NCBI RefSeq assembly: GCF_027744825.2
Contig: NC_071343.1
Span: forward strand, 13,622,866 to 13,686,865
DNA from: Synchiropus splendidus
Lineage: Eukaryota; Chordata; Actinopteri; Syngnathiformes; Callionymidae
Direction of reading: 5' to 3'
Length of the DNA: 64,000 nucleotides
Every line of letters starts with the position of its first letter. The first letter of the stretch is position 1. Positions 11,420 to 43,582 of the stretch are shown here, piece by piece. Made by a program: the position numbers and the translations under genes. The notes beneath the pieces are model-generated. The model saw only the letters and a program-made list of their open reading frames with translations, did not search any database and was not told the DNA's origin.

Positions 11420-13870
11420 AGTTCTGTCACAAAATGTTCCCACGAAAAAATAACTGTGGGGAAATTTGGAAAAAAAAAGGTACAGAAGCTTAAGAAAATT
11501 GTTATTAAATAAAACCCCCAACATTTTAAATCCAAACATAGAGCGACTAGACAATGTGTGTGTGATAATGCTGTTCACAAAAATGCCCTCAAGATGGCAG
11601 TGCAGCTCCGTTAGAGTGAGCTAATTCAGCCCACGAAGAAGTCACCCACGACTCTTTTTTTTTGTTCTCCTATGAGCACAACCAGGATTTTTAAGAATCA
11701 AGAATGTGATTTATTATTTTGCACAGGATAAATAACTGTATTTGAATCAAATGTGTGTGTCTCCATTTGAGGTCGATTAAATAAGTCGACACAAGGGTTT
11801 ATCAGTAAATTATTTGTGACTTATGACTTGACAATTATGACTAAAATGTTGTAGTTCTCCCGATTGACAGTTAGATGGCGTAGCAACACGTTTCACCGTT
11901 GGACATGTAATAAAGCAAATTAATAAATTAACGATGTGATCCAAATTAAAAGCGTCCCTTCTAAATGAACTAAATCATCAAGCAAACAGACGTTTCAGCA
12001 TTTCGACCATTTTAACTAAATGGAGAGAAACATTGAATATCAAATTTAGCCTGCTTTGAATACATGAAAATGAGTGCTGGTTGCTGAAATCCCACCACAA
12101 AGGTGGATCACGCTCCTGCGCTGCGTGTGACTATCAAGAGTTGACCTCAACAATTTCCCCGAAGCGTGAGCTCCTTTGGTCACGATAAAAAAATAATAAT
12201 AATAAGTAAAGAGTACAACCATTATTTTTATATATTTTATTGCAAATATTGGATGTTGTTCTAGCACATGCTGTGGAAGAAAAAAAACACCCAGCCAAAC
12301 TTTGTGGCTCCCTGTTATGTAACCGCGTGCATTGACTGCTTGAGTATGGACTGATGTTCGCAGCGGTGGGAAACTTGTCCGGCCTGGGTGCGACTGCTCT
12401 GAGGGAGGCCTTTCCATGCCTTGTCAGATACTATTTAACGCTAACTGTGGCACATAATCATTATGCTCTGAAGCACACGTCAATGGGATAGTAAATCAGG
12501 TTGATATTGAACTTGGCGCATTGGCAGAGAAAGGAAATGTCTGTGGCGTGTCCTGTCGGCCATATAAAACCCACACGTGTGTTTATATATCTACATAATA
12601 TATATATTGGCTATTATACAAGTGATGCATGTAAATGAAAATACTTTCAGTCACAGACCAAGTGTAGAGATAACAGACGATCAAGGTGTTGTAGACTGCT
12701 AAGAGCAATAAATACTGCATGTGTTGTTGCACTTAGAAAGAATGCATCTGAAAACCTATTAGATGCAAGACTGTGGAATATGTAGCCCTTGGGATATATT
12801 GCGATAGCGTTCTAATGGCTATCTCCATAGTGGTTTGTACAGAGCATTATCGATCAAAGAGCCCTGCTTAATAATACAAGTAGCTCTCTCGCAAAAAAAA
12901 AACCCAGAAATAAAACTATTTTGTCTTCTTTTCCACATGCTGCAATAAAAGTTGTTTGCAAACCGACAGCTAAGCACTTAAGTTCACAGGACACAGGAAA
13001 GTATTTTTTGATGTTTGGGGGCTGATGCCGTGAAAGGCGATGTATGTTTGGCTAGCGTTTAGAAAACAATTTAAGCTGTGTGTTTTCTTGCTGCACTTGT
13101 TTTTTTTTTTTCCTGTCCATCGTAAAGTCAGGAGGCAGGAGGAACTACCTCCACCACTACCTCATCTAATGGGATGATCTTCCCATCTACAGGACAAATA
13201 GAATTACGGGGCTGTTATGGGGAGCATTCTCAGATTTCTTTCCGAATTGTTTTCCATCGTTCTCCTACATGCAACCAAGTGGCAGAGCTCAGGCCGAGTG
13301 GACATCCATCCACATATCGCGGTGGTATCAGCCAGCAGTGCGGATGCAGACCAACTTCCAACCTTTCGCCATAATGCAATTTAGCAGTCAAGCTTGATGA
13401 CATGCTGCCGGGCAACTGTCAATGTGGAGTCTGCAGACGGTCTTAAACTACTGGTCATTAAAGCGAGCCACAAATAATGGCTATCTTTCGCGACTACAGG
13501 ATTTAAAGCCAGATATTACAGGTGGCCCTGCGTCAGATCAACAGAGAAGTTACAAGCGTTTCACTCCTCCCAGAACAGGGGTCATATCCTGGTTTCTGAT
13601 GGCACTTTATTGCCTCTGCCGGAAACTATTAGCATCTTAAGAGGGAGCAACGTTTTATTAATTATTAATACAGTCCAAATATTCATTACAGTCGAACATC
13701 ACATCCTCAACTGCGGAATTTGAAAAGCAGTAAGCAAGATGCGGATGGGCCAGTGATGCTGGGACTGATCTGTCTCACAATGTGAGCATCAGTTTTGACC
13801 ACACCCTCCCGCAGCGTTCAGTGTTGTCTTTCTCTCAACTGCTGCAGAAACAGAAACAGCTCAGGAACGT
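11420..13870. other. Spacer between ttc21b promoter and the channel 3' region
   Basis: No exon, RNA gene or defined repeat was recognised. The short open frames at 12046-12417, 13174-13374 and 13422-13640 have no recognisable products. The left edge belongs to the ttc21b promoter. Confidence 0.5.
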
Positions 13871-13875
13871 AAAAG

Positions 13876-14160
13876 TTAGGGGTGGGATTCAATTAAAAAA
13901 ATGAATCTAGTTAATTACAGAATTTGTGATTAATTAATCTCAATTAATCGCAGTTTAATCGTATAAGAATAAACTAAAGCTCTTTTAATGTCTTGAAAAT
14001 ATTTGTATAAGAATTTCAAATTTATAATATTAAATTGTATATAATATAAATTTATTAAAAAATGAATCTGTTAATTAAATTAATTTTTGTTGTAATTAAT
14101 TGTAATAATGTTGTAATTAATTAATCAATCATAATTAACTCATTAAAGTCCCACCACTAG
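13876..14160. repeat. AT-rich interspersed element with GGTGGGA/TCCCACC ends (copy 1)
   Basis: The left end reads TAGGGGTGGGATTCAATTAA. The right end reads CATTAAAGTCCCACCACTA, roughly its inverted complement. The interior is dominated by TTAATTAAT motifs. A second, disrupted copy at about 20213-20540 shares both the interior (AAACTAAAGCTCTTTT, then TGTCTTGAAAATATTTGTA) and the right end, which shows this is a dispersed family. Confidence 0.6.
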
Positions 14161-14169
14161 TAAAAATAA

Positions 14170-17100
14170 AACATTGATTTTTATAACATGTCAGTGCTGA
14201 CTCATATTTTGCTGCCAATCATGTCGTCAGAGAGTCTGACCATCTATGTTGGTTTGATTTGCATTGACAGGCTGAATGGGCGACTTCTCCCGTGTTGTTT
14301 TATATCTTTGTAATCTCTTCGTGGACACAGGGACAGGAGAGATAGTGGACAAGCTGGAGGTCACAGAAGTGAGGAAGGAAACCATAGAGATTCATGGAAA
14401 TGATGGACAAACAGACGACTGGTGTGACCAGGGAGAATGCTCAAAATACAATAGACTAAGGAGGAGGAGACACACTAGTTCAGCCAACCGCTGGTGGGAA
14501 ATGACCAAGGGAGATTACTCGTCCTATAGTCTTTAAAAGTGAGGATTGATGACATCTGGAATAAACATTCCAACAGTGGCAACCACCTGCCATTACATGA
14601 AAACCCTCATAATAATTATGCTAGTCATGTGTGAGGTTTATGCTCTCTTTATTCTTTTGGCTTTTCAGTGAAATGGCGTTAAGCTGTGTCTTGCATGCAC
14701 TTGAATTATACATTCCAAGATGATGTCTGTGTAACCAAAACATTCATTATGTATACGCATCATGTGAGTATTGAACATTTTAATTACATGCAAAATATAC
14801 TTCTTTTTTTTTAAATAGAACTATCCTCAACAACATCGACAAAGAGATGCATGTGTTACACAAAAGTCACATGAAGCATTCTAAAGTGAGTTGAAACGGT
14901 TGAGGTCACATTCGAGGTGCAACGCCACGTCCTTGGTACGAGCACTCAAATAATTCTGCGGCATTGCTTTTTCCAATTTGATATTTAACAAAGACTGAGG
15001 TTTTCAAAAACTGGTTGTGGAAATAAAAAAAGAAACACACACACAAATAGGGCAGCTCAGACAATATGGTCTCAAAACAACATTTTGATATCAAAATGAG
15101 AAATGAACAAAAGTCCTGCTGATGCCCGATCACACATCTTTATGACTCTAAAAATAATGATATTTTTTTGAAACAGATATTTACTCAAATGAAGCAGAAG
15201 CAGCCAGCAGCGAGAGACATTCTTCAAAAATGCCTTGCCAACATCCCCCAAAAAAAGATACATTGTCAGAGAACAGTTCAGTAAAGTTGGAAGAAATAGG
15301 CTTTTATATGGCTGTTGTTTCTGACTGACAACTGATCCACAATTTGGTGGACAGGTTGTCATCTAGATGGCAACACTTGCCAGAGGTTAACCATGTTAGT
15401 TAGAAAGCACACTTAGTGACACTTAAAATACACCGTGGGGTGACAGAACTGTCCTATTGACTGTCACTGATTCCAACTCCACTCCATATCAGCTTTGGAT
15501 TGCCAAACATGCAGCTGTGGATCATACTATCCTCTGAATTTGGACACACAATACAAAGATAACTGGGGCCTTTTCCAACTGTCATACAGTCCAAGGTCTC
15601 CCACAACTGCTTTGAGTTGGTGTCCTCATTCGAGGAGTGAATCTTTCTCCATGGTTATGTCGGAAAAAATCCCCCCAAAAAAGACTTTCAGACGTTCAGA
15701 AAATGAGTTAGCGAGTAGTCGAGAGAACACAATGTCAGTGTGTTATTGGGGTACAAGCAGCAGACCAGCTTAGGAGATCCAGGAAATGAGTGTTCAACGT
15801 GACCCCATGTGAATGCAACAAGAATCCACCATAATTTACTGGACACTTAAGTCAACCCTATCCAATGCTGCTTTGATGACAGCCATATTGTAAATTCGGC
15901 AATAATGATTTTGACCACTTGTATTTCTTTATGATCTTAGCAGAGACACAAACATGTGGGGCACCAGATGAAGCAAGGTGGAAGAGTAAAGTGAATAGTG
16001 GGGGAGCAAAGGTCTGGCATGGCATGCATGAAAATGCTCCCTGCAATAGTAGGAGAGATATGCTGGGGAACTTCTCCAGGGACAACTCATCCTCACTCCT
16101 AAGGCGTCGAACAACAATCTTCAACTGACTTTTGCATCATATTGAGTCAACCTTACATGTTACATGTTGACACTCAGGTGTATCAATGGAGTAAAAACTG
16201 TGTCCAAGCTAAGGGGTTTTGGATACGTGGGGGAGATTGGAAGCTTTCTATGTTATATTACCTACATCAGCGTATGTCATCTTATGGTTCTCTCCCCCTT
16301 ACCATGACTGGAACTCACAATGCCTTCTATACCAAGTGACACATACCGAACCAAAGGGGCCTAACCTTAACCTCCACCTTTCCTTTACCAGATGTCCCAC
16401 CCATGGCATCAGTATATGCCGCAGAAGGCGGAACATGTCTTGCAATTGAAAGCCTAGCGCATCAACATGCAATGGTGAAGGCTGACTTTGTGCCAACATA
16501 GGCCGCAAAAGTCACCTGAAAATAGTCACTATTTGATGCCTTGGAAGTCAGAAAGTGTTGCGACAGTAGTATGGATTGGAAAAATCAAACTACAGACCCA
16601 CCACCTCTTCCTAGCTTTCAGGGCTGTTTTGGGACCTTGACACCTAACTATGAAAGCAATGCTTAATTTCAAATTCAAACAAGCTATAAATCATCAACCA
16701 TTTTGCTTCCATTCAGGAAACCACTTGAAATAGTCCTTAAATCTAAGAGTCTCTCATGAATGCTCGAACAATATAGTGAGTTTGTAATAGAGTTTACTGC
16801 TGTCTAAAGAGAAGCAAACGATGGAACATAGGAGTTGTGGTGTGGTTGAGGCGTCCAATCCGTAGACAGATAAATCAACATAAAGTCAAGCCACACTCAG
16901 CTGGACCGTAGGCTAGTCGTGCTCAGCAAATGATCACCCTACATATAGTGAAGACACCACGAAGATGGCAGAGAGACACTGATGAAAAACAGAAAAAACA
17001 TTCCTACATGCCAGTTAACTGCAGCATCTCAGTCATTTAGATTTTTCAAGTATTCTAAGTGCTATCATCGACAAGACAAACTTTACAGGGGATAGAAAGG

Positions 17101-17500
17101 TTTCCCCTGAAGCTGTGAGCCTTGTACCATGTTAAAAAAAGATCTTATAAAAGACAAACAACCATGCTATGGATTGTGCAGTAATCAACCTTAAACACTT
17201 CAGCATTTGAGTGAAATGAATACAACAGTGATATAAGAGTATGTCAAGACACTGGAGAGCAGAACGAGCTGCAGTGGAAGTTAAAGCTTTGGAACACTCG
17301 TGGAAATGTCACTATGAATGACAAAACCTGTGTTTGAGAGCATTCAAATAAAACAGTTCCGTTACAACAGAACAAACCACACAAAGTCTTTTATATGCTT
17401 GGCCTTTGGGTATAGACAACCCAGTGAGTTTTTCAGAGAAAGCCTTTTGTAAACATTTTGTCATTCATTAAAACGTCTTTGTGGCACCAACAATGTCCCC
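14170..17500 (-). other. Probable long 3' UTR of the sodium channel gene plus spacer
   Basis: The region follows the channel stop codon on the minus strand. Nav genes usually carry 3' UTRs of 2-3 kb, so much of 15000-17500 is probably transcribed. The polyadenylation site could not be fixed. A minus-strand AATAAA lies near 14648 (TTTATT on plus), but this is not proof. A plus-strand open frame at 14276-14536 and others here resemble no known protein. Nothing else recognised. Confidence 0.4.
16420..16510. repeat. Dispersed repeat fragment related to 33770-33850
   Basis: Both places contain GCGxxTCAACATGCAA followed by a run like GTGAAGGCTGxCTTTGT and an AxxATAGGxCGCAAA tail. This marks two diverged copies of one unidentified family, one in the channel 3' region and one in a channel intron. 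Confidence 0.45.
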
Positions 17501-36466
<18,966 letters not shown>

Positions 36467-36469
<3 letters not shown>

Positions 36470-36479
36470 CTTTCATCCT
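36467..36479 (-). other. Acceptor site and out-of-frame ATG just before the channel start
   Basis: On the minus strand TTGCAG ends at 36478, followed by GATGAAAG and the start ATG (36469-36467). So a separate 5' UTR exon, not located here, splices to a point 8 nt before the start. An extra ATG (36476-36474) lies 7 nt upstream in another frame and overlaps the coding start. The favoured start matches the family N-terminus. Confidence 0.6.
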
Positions 36480-36835
36480 GCAACGTCAATGTGAGCAGTG
36501 GTCCTCCAGCATGAGAAGGCCCTGCAACGGCAGACACCGTAGTCAGGAGACGTGAAACCTCGGCCGTTTGATATGCTGTTTTATGAGAACAACCTGCTGC
36601 AGACAACCTAACCTGGGGCTGAGTCAGAGAGCAGATCAAGATAAGACCAAGACAAGATTTTGAGTGCACATCAAGACAGAACCATTAGTCACCTGCAAAA
36701 GAATCTCACTTTCTTATTATTATTATTACCAGCTGTATGGCACCATGACCAAAAGTGAAACAGGCTGAAATGTTTTCATTTATAATGAGTTAAATTGTCA
36801 CAAGAACCTAAATGTTTAAGAACTAAACTAATTAT

Positions 36836-36990
36836 TGCATTTACATCCCAGCTACACGGGGTGTGACGCAGGGGATACCCAGGACAGACCACCTGTCCAA
36901 CACAGGGAACACAAAGAGCAACTCACACCAACGGAATGTATAGCCACCAGTTTACCTCAGTTTGTTTTTGGACAGCAGAAGGAAAGCAGA
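36836..36990 (-). mobile_element. L2-like LINE/SINE 3' fragment
   Basis: A CAGACCACCTGTCCAACACAGG stretch, then CAACTCACACC, then a TTTGTTTTTGGACAGCAGAA segment resembles the conserved 3' part of common teleost L2-type elements. Heavily diverged. Lies upstream of the channel coding start. Confidence 0.5.
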
Positions 36991-39799
36991 ATTCCAAGGA
37001 GAGAACACAATGCACAGAAAGTTAGCTCCAAATTTAAACAGAAAATCTGACCCATGCAATAAAAATCTGTCTTCAAATAAATATTACTGAAGAGATTAGT
37101 TGATGTCATCGATAAAAATTTGTCCGCGTCAAAATCTGTGCGTCGATGTTTCATGTTGCTGTTGGCGTAAACACACACGGGCCGAAGAATTGGTTGTTAT
37201 TGAGAATATATTATCACATTCTCTGGAATCATGGCGAATCGTGAATCGTGGCGACGGGTCGTAGTGTTCAAAAGTGTGGTGTTGTTTTGTTTGTGAAGAT
37301 AAACGCCTCTTAAGGATGAGCAAACCCCTTCGACACCATAGTAGAATGATGAAAGTGTTTGGTCTGTGACGCCACACACCGTCGGGCTAACTGCTAGCAT
37401 GTTGGTTAAAAAGTAATAGCCCAAAACAAAGAGGTTAACACATGTCAGGCTCCATCCAAGACAAATTGGAAGTCTTTAACAGCCACAATGTGAATTGCGG
37501 TATCTTAATGCAGAATGATGCATTTGCTGCCAGGACCACTGTCAGATTTTTCTTTTTTAATCGGTGTGATTAATCTGTTTTCCTGTCTGGACCGCATGAT
37601 AAAACAGGATTTCATTTGAAAGTAGATCAATTCTAACTCTAATAACTCTAATGTGATGATCTCAACACAATAATAAGGTGAGATGTAACAAACCAGCTTA
37701 TGAAAGAAAGCAGAAGACTCTAATACATGTTGGAGTTGAACACTAGCTCAATCATATGGTAAAAACGGGATAAATGGCACCAAAAAAAGGTCCCTGCGTC
37801 ACTTTGGGTTAAAATTAGATCCAATTATCTTCGCTCTGGGGGTAAAATTAAGATCCAACGTGACAGTGATCAATTCCAGGTGAGGCTCCCAGCAGCAGGA
37901 AGAGACTATGTCAAGTGTTGGGGAGACTAATGCCGCATTAAATATGAATGCTCGACAGACTGCAGAGCTTCTCTGAGAGAGCTTTCGCCTCTTCTCAACA
38001 GAAGTGTAATAGAATACGTCCACACGATGGGCAGCAAAGTAAGAAATCAATCAACAACACAGCGCTGAATCGAAGCGCCCGCAGCACTCGGCTGTTGCAT
38101 GTGTGACATAATGGCAGCTCCCCGCGCGCTAAAAACATAAATAGATTTCTAAAAGACAGGTTTTCACTTTTGGTGACGTGTCTTTTTCCCAGTTGATGCT
38201 GGTGCATTTGGTACATGATCATAAATGAGAATAAAATCACGTAAATTCATTACATATCATGAGTGCCAAACTCATGGTATGCAGGCCACTTCAGGCCTGC
38301 AATATAACAGCATAGGCCCGCTACATAATATTGAACCATTCAAAACATTACTTCAAATCCTTATGCAGTGATGGAAGCACAATCCCTGGTCAAATCGCAA
38401 GACTGAAAGTGGCCCTTTCTGTGTTCCTCACAAGACTATTGGTCGGCCCTGGTGAAGCATGAGCTGATCCAACCGTCCAATGGGAGCGCAGTGATCAGTG
38501 ACTGGGGAGAGGACCTGGTTAGGCGCTGAGGACAACTGTGAGGCACCTCCAGGAACAACTCTAGAACGTGTGTCTCTAAACTATCACAAGAGCAGGACAT
38601 TGTTTTTCGGGCAGCTGAAGTTTGGGCCCCACATGCCCATGAGGAGTCTTGCAGGTTTTAGTACAAGAGGGTGGCGAGCCATCTACACTTTGAACTGCCG
38701 TGTGTTCCTGCAAGGTCAGCCTGCAGACTTAACCTCTCAAGAGTTCATCCGCTCACAGCTCAATACACCCAACTTGAGATATGAGCTCCACTTCGAGGCT
38801 TCAAATAGGAGCACTTCACTTTATCTGCCACCTGTCGGCAGCATGGCCTGACTAAATTCTCTTGCAGCACATTAGAATCTCAGCTGAGTCATTATTCATG
38901 TTAATTTAGTCATTTTTAACAGGTGATAAAATGTCCCTAAAAAGGGCAAATCTTTGTCCTGGACATTCAGACGCATGTTGCACTGATTCGTATTGGTTTC
39001 AGCACAGACACATGTCACGCAGCATGTGCTGGGTCACATCTGGACACTGCGCGGTCCCTGGGGCCACGTTTGACCTTATGACTGATAGTTATCTGTGCCT
39101 TGATAGCTTGTTGTGAAACAAAAAAATCGAACAAATAGAACAGACTATATGACATTTCCATTTTAACAACTTTTCCTATGGTCTCTTCTTGTTTCAACTA
39201 CATTTATGAGATATACTATTGGTCATATTTCATTTGAATTATGACATTTCAAGTTATATGAAATAGTATTTGCCTCTTTTCTTTTAGCATCTTAAAACAA
39301 ATTCTTACATTGTAGAACTACATAGTTCAGATTCTTCTTCTTCTTCTTCTTATTGTTGTTGTTGTTGTTATTATTCAGCTTGTAATACCATGAAACATAT
39401 CCCATATATTAATAAAGAAAATCCATTCCTTCTCTTTGTTTTTGAATCTACTTTAACATAGTGATAATTTTATTTTGTAAGATCAACTATCCAACAACTG
39501 AGTCGTCCTCCTGTAAGTAAGTTTGTAGCTGCAACAGCAATAATTTAGTGTAGTTTTGCATCTTTGTGCGTGGAAACATCCAAAAGAGAGAGCACTAATG
39601 CGGTTGGCAAAAAATGCTGATGGCTACATTTCAGAAATTGTATTTATATAATGCCTGAAACATGTACGAAAACATTTAGTTGTATTTTCTTTATAATTGT
39701 TATTTATTTGTTTTGCTGAAACTGATTTTGATGCAAAAAATGGCTGTACACCAGGTACGACCAACTATCAACAACAAACAACAAAAATGACCCTTACAG

Positions 39800-40025
39800 A
39801 CGGGAGATGAGGTATCATGAAACAGTATTGCAGGGTTGACAAAACAGTGTTATCATTTTCAGAGGTCACTAGATGTTTCGAAATAGTTTCGAAATGATGA
39901 GGTTTCATTGAATTTGGTGTTCAAGACCAAACATTTTACCATCTGGTGGCCTCTGAAAATCAGGACTCTGTTTCATGAAACCTCAATAATACTTCAATTC
40001 TGTGCCATGAAATCTACCCATCACT
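39800..40025. mobile_element. Short TIR element, AGTGATGGGTAGATGAGG family (copy B)
   Basis: Starts GAGATGAGGTATCATGAAAC and ends CCATGAAATCTACCCATCACT. It has the same internal CAGAGGTCACTAGATG / CCATCTGGTGGCCTCTG inverted pair as copies A and C. Confidence 0.6.
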
Positions 40026-40589
40026 AACCGGACACCTCGACTGGTTGCATGTCCATCTCAGGGCATATGTTGACAGACAAAAACCACACACCCTCTACTG
40101 ATGGCATGATCATGTGACATTTGGTCTGGTTCAAAAAATGAAAACTAAAGATCAAAAACAGAATTATCACCTGTTAGCCTGCAACCACGGCCATTTATCT
40201 GAGTTTCCCAGCTGAGGAGCAGCCCATGGGAAAAGAAGAGGATTCCACAGGGGTTTGGGAACCACCTTGGCCTGGAAACCGAGGGTGTAACTCACTCCAA
40301 CGATGTGTCACTTTTAAGTGTCCACTCGCTCCTTATGAATAGGACATCCAATTCCTGCCAGAAGATCGATGAAAAAACTATCGACTTCACCTTCACAGAG
40401 ATTTTTGGCTTTGGGCCACCTTGACTGATAGAGTACATCAAACATGTGGTATCTATAAGAAACATGGCTTCAATAATTAATCTGCTCAACTCTTCAATAC
40501 CTCATTTAAATTGATAGATGTGATGAATCACAATGAGCGGTGATACTTTCAGGCCTCCAACAGGACCAACAAATGGTGATCTTTGGATT

Positions 40590-40830
40590 TAGATTCGATT
40601 CGATTCGATTAAATATCCTTTATAAGCCCCAAAGTGGAAATTCCACGCATCAGTTGCGTATTGTTTGCAGCTTTTCCCCCCACCATTATGTTGGTGAGGG
40701 TTTCAGGACACCCTGAATAATGACTAAACTGTCTGTCAATGTGCCATCTCTATGTCTTTATATCTTGAGATGGACCGTGACCTGCCTAATATGTCCCCAT
40801 GCTGCTGGGATAGGCTGCAGTGACCTTGCT
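40590..40830. mobile_element. LINE 3' end fragments
   Basis: ATTCGATTCGATTCGATT leads into a CTTTATAAGCCCCAAAGTGG stretch and GAAATTCCACGC, a pattern common at teleost non-LTR element ends. At 40795-40830 GCTGCTGGGATAGGCTGCAG with a trailing GAATGAATGGA is a second, L2-like 3' fragment. Confidence 0.45.
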
Positions 40831-41139
40831 AAGGGAATGAATGGAAAAGTAACTTCTTCATTTTCAGTTCTATTATTGAGTGTCGTGGGGGAGTTGTAAT
40901 GGACAGTCGATATACACTTTAAATACATGCTTTAGGAGCCATGAGATCATGTAATGTACTTTCTAGTAGGTCAAAAATGAAGTCAATAATTTATCCAAGA
41001 CTGAATTTTAGGGATGGTAAAGAGAATATATTGGTTAACCTGCATCACTTACCTCAGTTAAAAATACATCAGCCAACTACATTCCAGTTGTCGCATTGGC
41101 ACACTCACATGCACAGATTTTATATACACTGCAGCTCAT

Positions 41140-41350
41140 GCTTGGACCGGTTGACACACATCTTTTGCCATTTCCACAGCAAGTCTGCATTCCTTGTCAC
41201 ACCTATCCTCCTCAAGTCATAGCCGCCGTTGGATGTCTTCTCCTTTTATCTAACATCTCCAGCTCCAACATTCTTGGTCTAACACAGTCTCCCCTCTCCA
41301 TGTGTCCAAACCATAGATCCCTTCTTAGACGCTCTTACATACTAGAGGCG
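41140..41350 (-). mobile_element. Decayed LINE coding fragment
   Basis: CTCCAACATTCTTGGTCTAA followed by a CTCCCCTCTCCATGTGTCCA stretch and AACCATAGATCCC reads, in reverse complement, like the RT-downstream region of a teleost LINE. Frame breaks throughout. Confidence 0.4.
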
Positions 41351-42036
41351 ACAGGTTAGCTGGTACAGTAGCAACGATGACACTGAAGCAGGAAGTAGTG
41401 CGTATGAATATGAGCAAGGTGAAGGGCCTCTTTGGTGCCACAAGCTGATCCAGTGTAATAATAAAAAAAGATCCTGCTGATTCAAAACAAGCTAATATTA
41501 AATGTAAGAACTAAGATATTTGTGAATCAATAAAATCACCCAAAGCATAGCACATACATTACATACATTTGTCTTCAAATCTACACTAGATACACAACTT
41601 TGTGCGGACACTGAAGCGCTCCAAGCCCTGACTGAACCACACACCTCGACATGTTTCCTCGACTGGTTCGTGTATCCAGAAACATGTACAAGATTGTGAC
41701 AGTTGTGTTTCTTAGCTTTCCGCTTCTTGTAATTGCTGGACGTGTCTACACTGCAGCCTGGTTGGAAGGCAAACATCCCAGGCTCTAATTGACAGCAATC
41801 TAATAATGATGTTGACGGTCATGCAAACAGGAAGTGCTAGGAGCCGAGCTGTGGGCTCATAATCGCTTCTATGCCCATTAACCGCAGCAATATACCGTAA
41901 TTCAGGCTACGTGCTGGAGCTGGTCCTCCTGAACACTGAATCAATTCAGGGTTTTTTTTCCATGCAGAGATGATTCTCACAATCACTATTCATAACTACA
42001 TATGTGTTAGGAAGTGACCCCTCATACAGTAATAAC

Positions 42037-42039
42037 AGA

Positions 42040-42087
<48 letters not shown>

Positions 42088-42121
42088 TAGATAGACAGAT
42101 AGATAGACAGATAGATAGATA
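42037..42121. repeat. (GATA)n/(GACA)n microsatellite
   Basis: 85 bp of tetranucleotide units switching from AGAT to AGAC and back to a mixture. Intergenic. Confidence 0.95.
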
Positions 42122-42239
42122 AACTTCTCTTTTCCTCACCGTTAGTTTCCCATTCTTGACTGCTGACCAGTGATGGTAAAAAAGAAGAAGAAGAAGAAAA
42201 GCAAATAATAAAAATGTCCGTCAAAAGGTTATTTTTCCC

Positions 42240-42420
42240 GTGGCGGAGTAAGTAATTTCCACCAGTTTGAGACAGGAACAGACTGGGAGAGCGTTGGTGT
42301 AGTGAGAGAGTTTCATCCGCCCTGCGTGCGACCAGCGGACTAATGTGGAGCTTCCGGATGTTCCTGGTGCGCGGAGAGGGGCAGAGATGCCACAGGCGGG
42401 CCTAATGTGGTGGGACATGT
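42240..42420. promoter_or_regulatory. CpG-richer patch between the divergent genes
   Basis: Contains many CpGs (for example TGCGTGCGACCAGCGGAC and GGTGCGCGGAGAGG) in an otherwise CpG-poor spacer. It lies about 1.2 kb upstream of slc38a11 and 5.8 kb upstream of the channel start. It may be a promoter of either gene; no start site can be named. Confidence 0.3.
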
Positions 42421-43582
42421 CGGGAATGAGCGACTTTATCAGAAGCTAAGAGCTGAAACCACAACTTTGGATCACATTATGACTGAGTGAATCCGGACGT
42501 CCGGGCCGGTTCATTTGTTGAAGAGGAAAATGGGGTTAAATGACCTAAATAAAGGATGAATTTCTAATTTAAAAAAAAAGTTTGTTGTTTGGATGCGACG
42601 ATGTTGATTTGTTTTACAAACTTTTATTTGGAGCGCAAAGCGGATAACGGATTACTAGTGTTCTGGCGCCCCCTGGTGCCTGTCATAAATACTGTGTGAC
42701 CAAATCGACTAAATGCTTACGGTTGAGGGCAGAATAAATAAATAAGTGGAGGTTACAATCAATTCTCAGTTTCGTTCGTGAAGTGAAGAACATACTTTTG
42801 GTGTTTATGTGTGTGGGGGCCTTGTATAGCTATACTATACATTTTCGAGGTCGCCGCAAATTTAACCCCGAATTTGAGGATTAAAACTTCAAAATAACAG
42901 GCTCTTTATAATTGAACTTAAACTTGGTTTAGGTCCTGGTTAAAGTTAACCATTTGCTTTAAATGGTGAGAGGCTGAGGAAAGCATTACTTCAATGAAAT
43001 GTTTCCTAAAACACAAGAACGCAGACTGTGTGTGTGCGCTCTTGAACTTCTTGACTTCAGATGGATATTGTTGGTTGGGTATATACATGTACAGTGCAGT
43101 GTTTTTGTGTTGTTTTGTGGCTTTCCGCGTCAAAGGCGCTCCCCTAGTGCCACCAATGTGTCAATACAGTTATGGGACGACGAAACAAAGAGAGTCGGAC
43201 TTGGAGAGCGGGATAGAAACATTTTAATAATGAGGGAACCCAGCTCTCCTTATACTTGGCAAATCTCAACTTAATCAGATTAAATTCTTTGCGTGAGAGC
43301 AGAAGCTGGACTTTGAAAATGTTCTCGGATAATTGGTGGAAACAGAGTGACGAGGCTGTTTATGTGAAACACTGGTTTATCTTTCACTGCTGTGAAGGCC
43401 GCGTCCATCTGACTTTTCTTCCATGTAATTCAGTTTGCGGGCTGCTTGGGGCGCTGTTTTAGTGTTATCAAACTTGGAGTGAAGTTGAAAAGGGCTGCTT
43501 GTTTTTGGTGCGAGACTAATGCAGTCCAGGGACGAGAACCAAGAGCAAAGACCAAAACCCACTGGGACAAACGGGTGTCAGA

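Larger units (their letters stand above)
37000..42030. other. Intergenic region between the divergent channel and slc38a11 genes
   Basis: No protein-coding exon was recognised. It should contain the non-coding 5' exon(s) and promoter of the channel gene, but none can be pinned down. The open frame at 38498-38851 (117 codons) resembles no protein I know. Repeats inside are listed separately. Confidence 0.45.

Noticed and set aside
14276..14536. 86-codon plus-strand open frame as a small gene
   Set aside because: No recognised domain, weak start context, no splice partner, and it is antisense to the expected channel 3' region.
15495..15773. 92-codon Ser/Cys-rich open frame
   Set aside because: Lies opposite the probable channel 3' UTR and has no family resemblance.
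38498..38851. 117-codon open frame upstream of the channel gene
   Set aside because: No known homologue comes to mind and no promoter or splice context. Treated as chance in a spacer.
42037..42121. CRISPR-like or satellite array
   Set aside because: Units are 4 bp with no spacers; it is an ordinary microsatellite.
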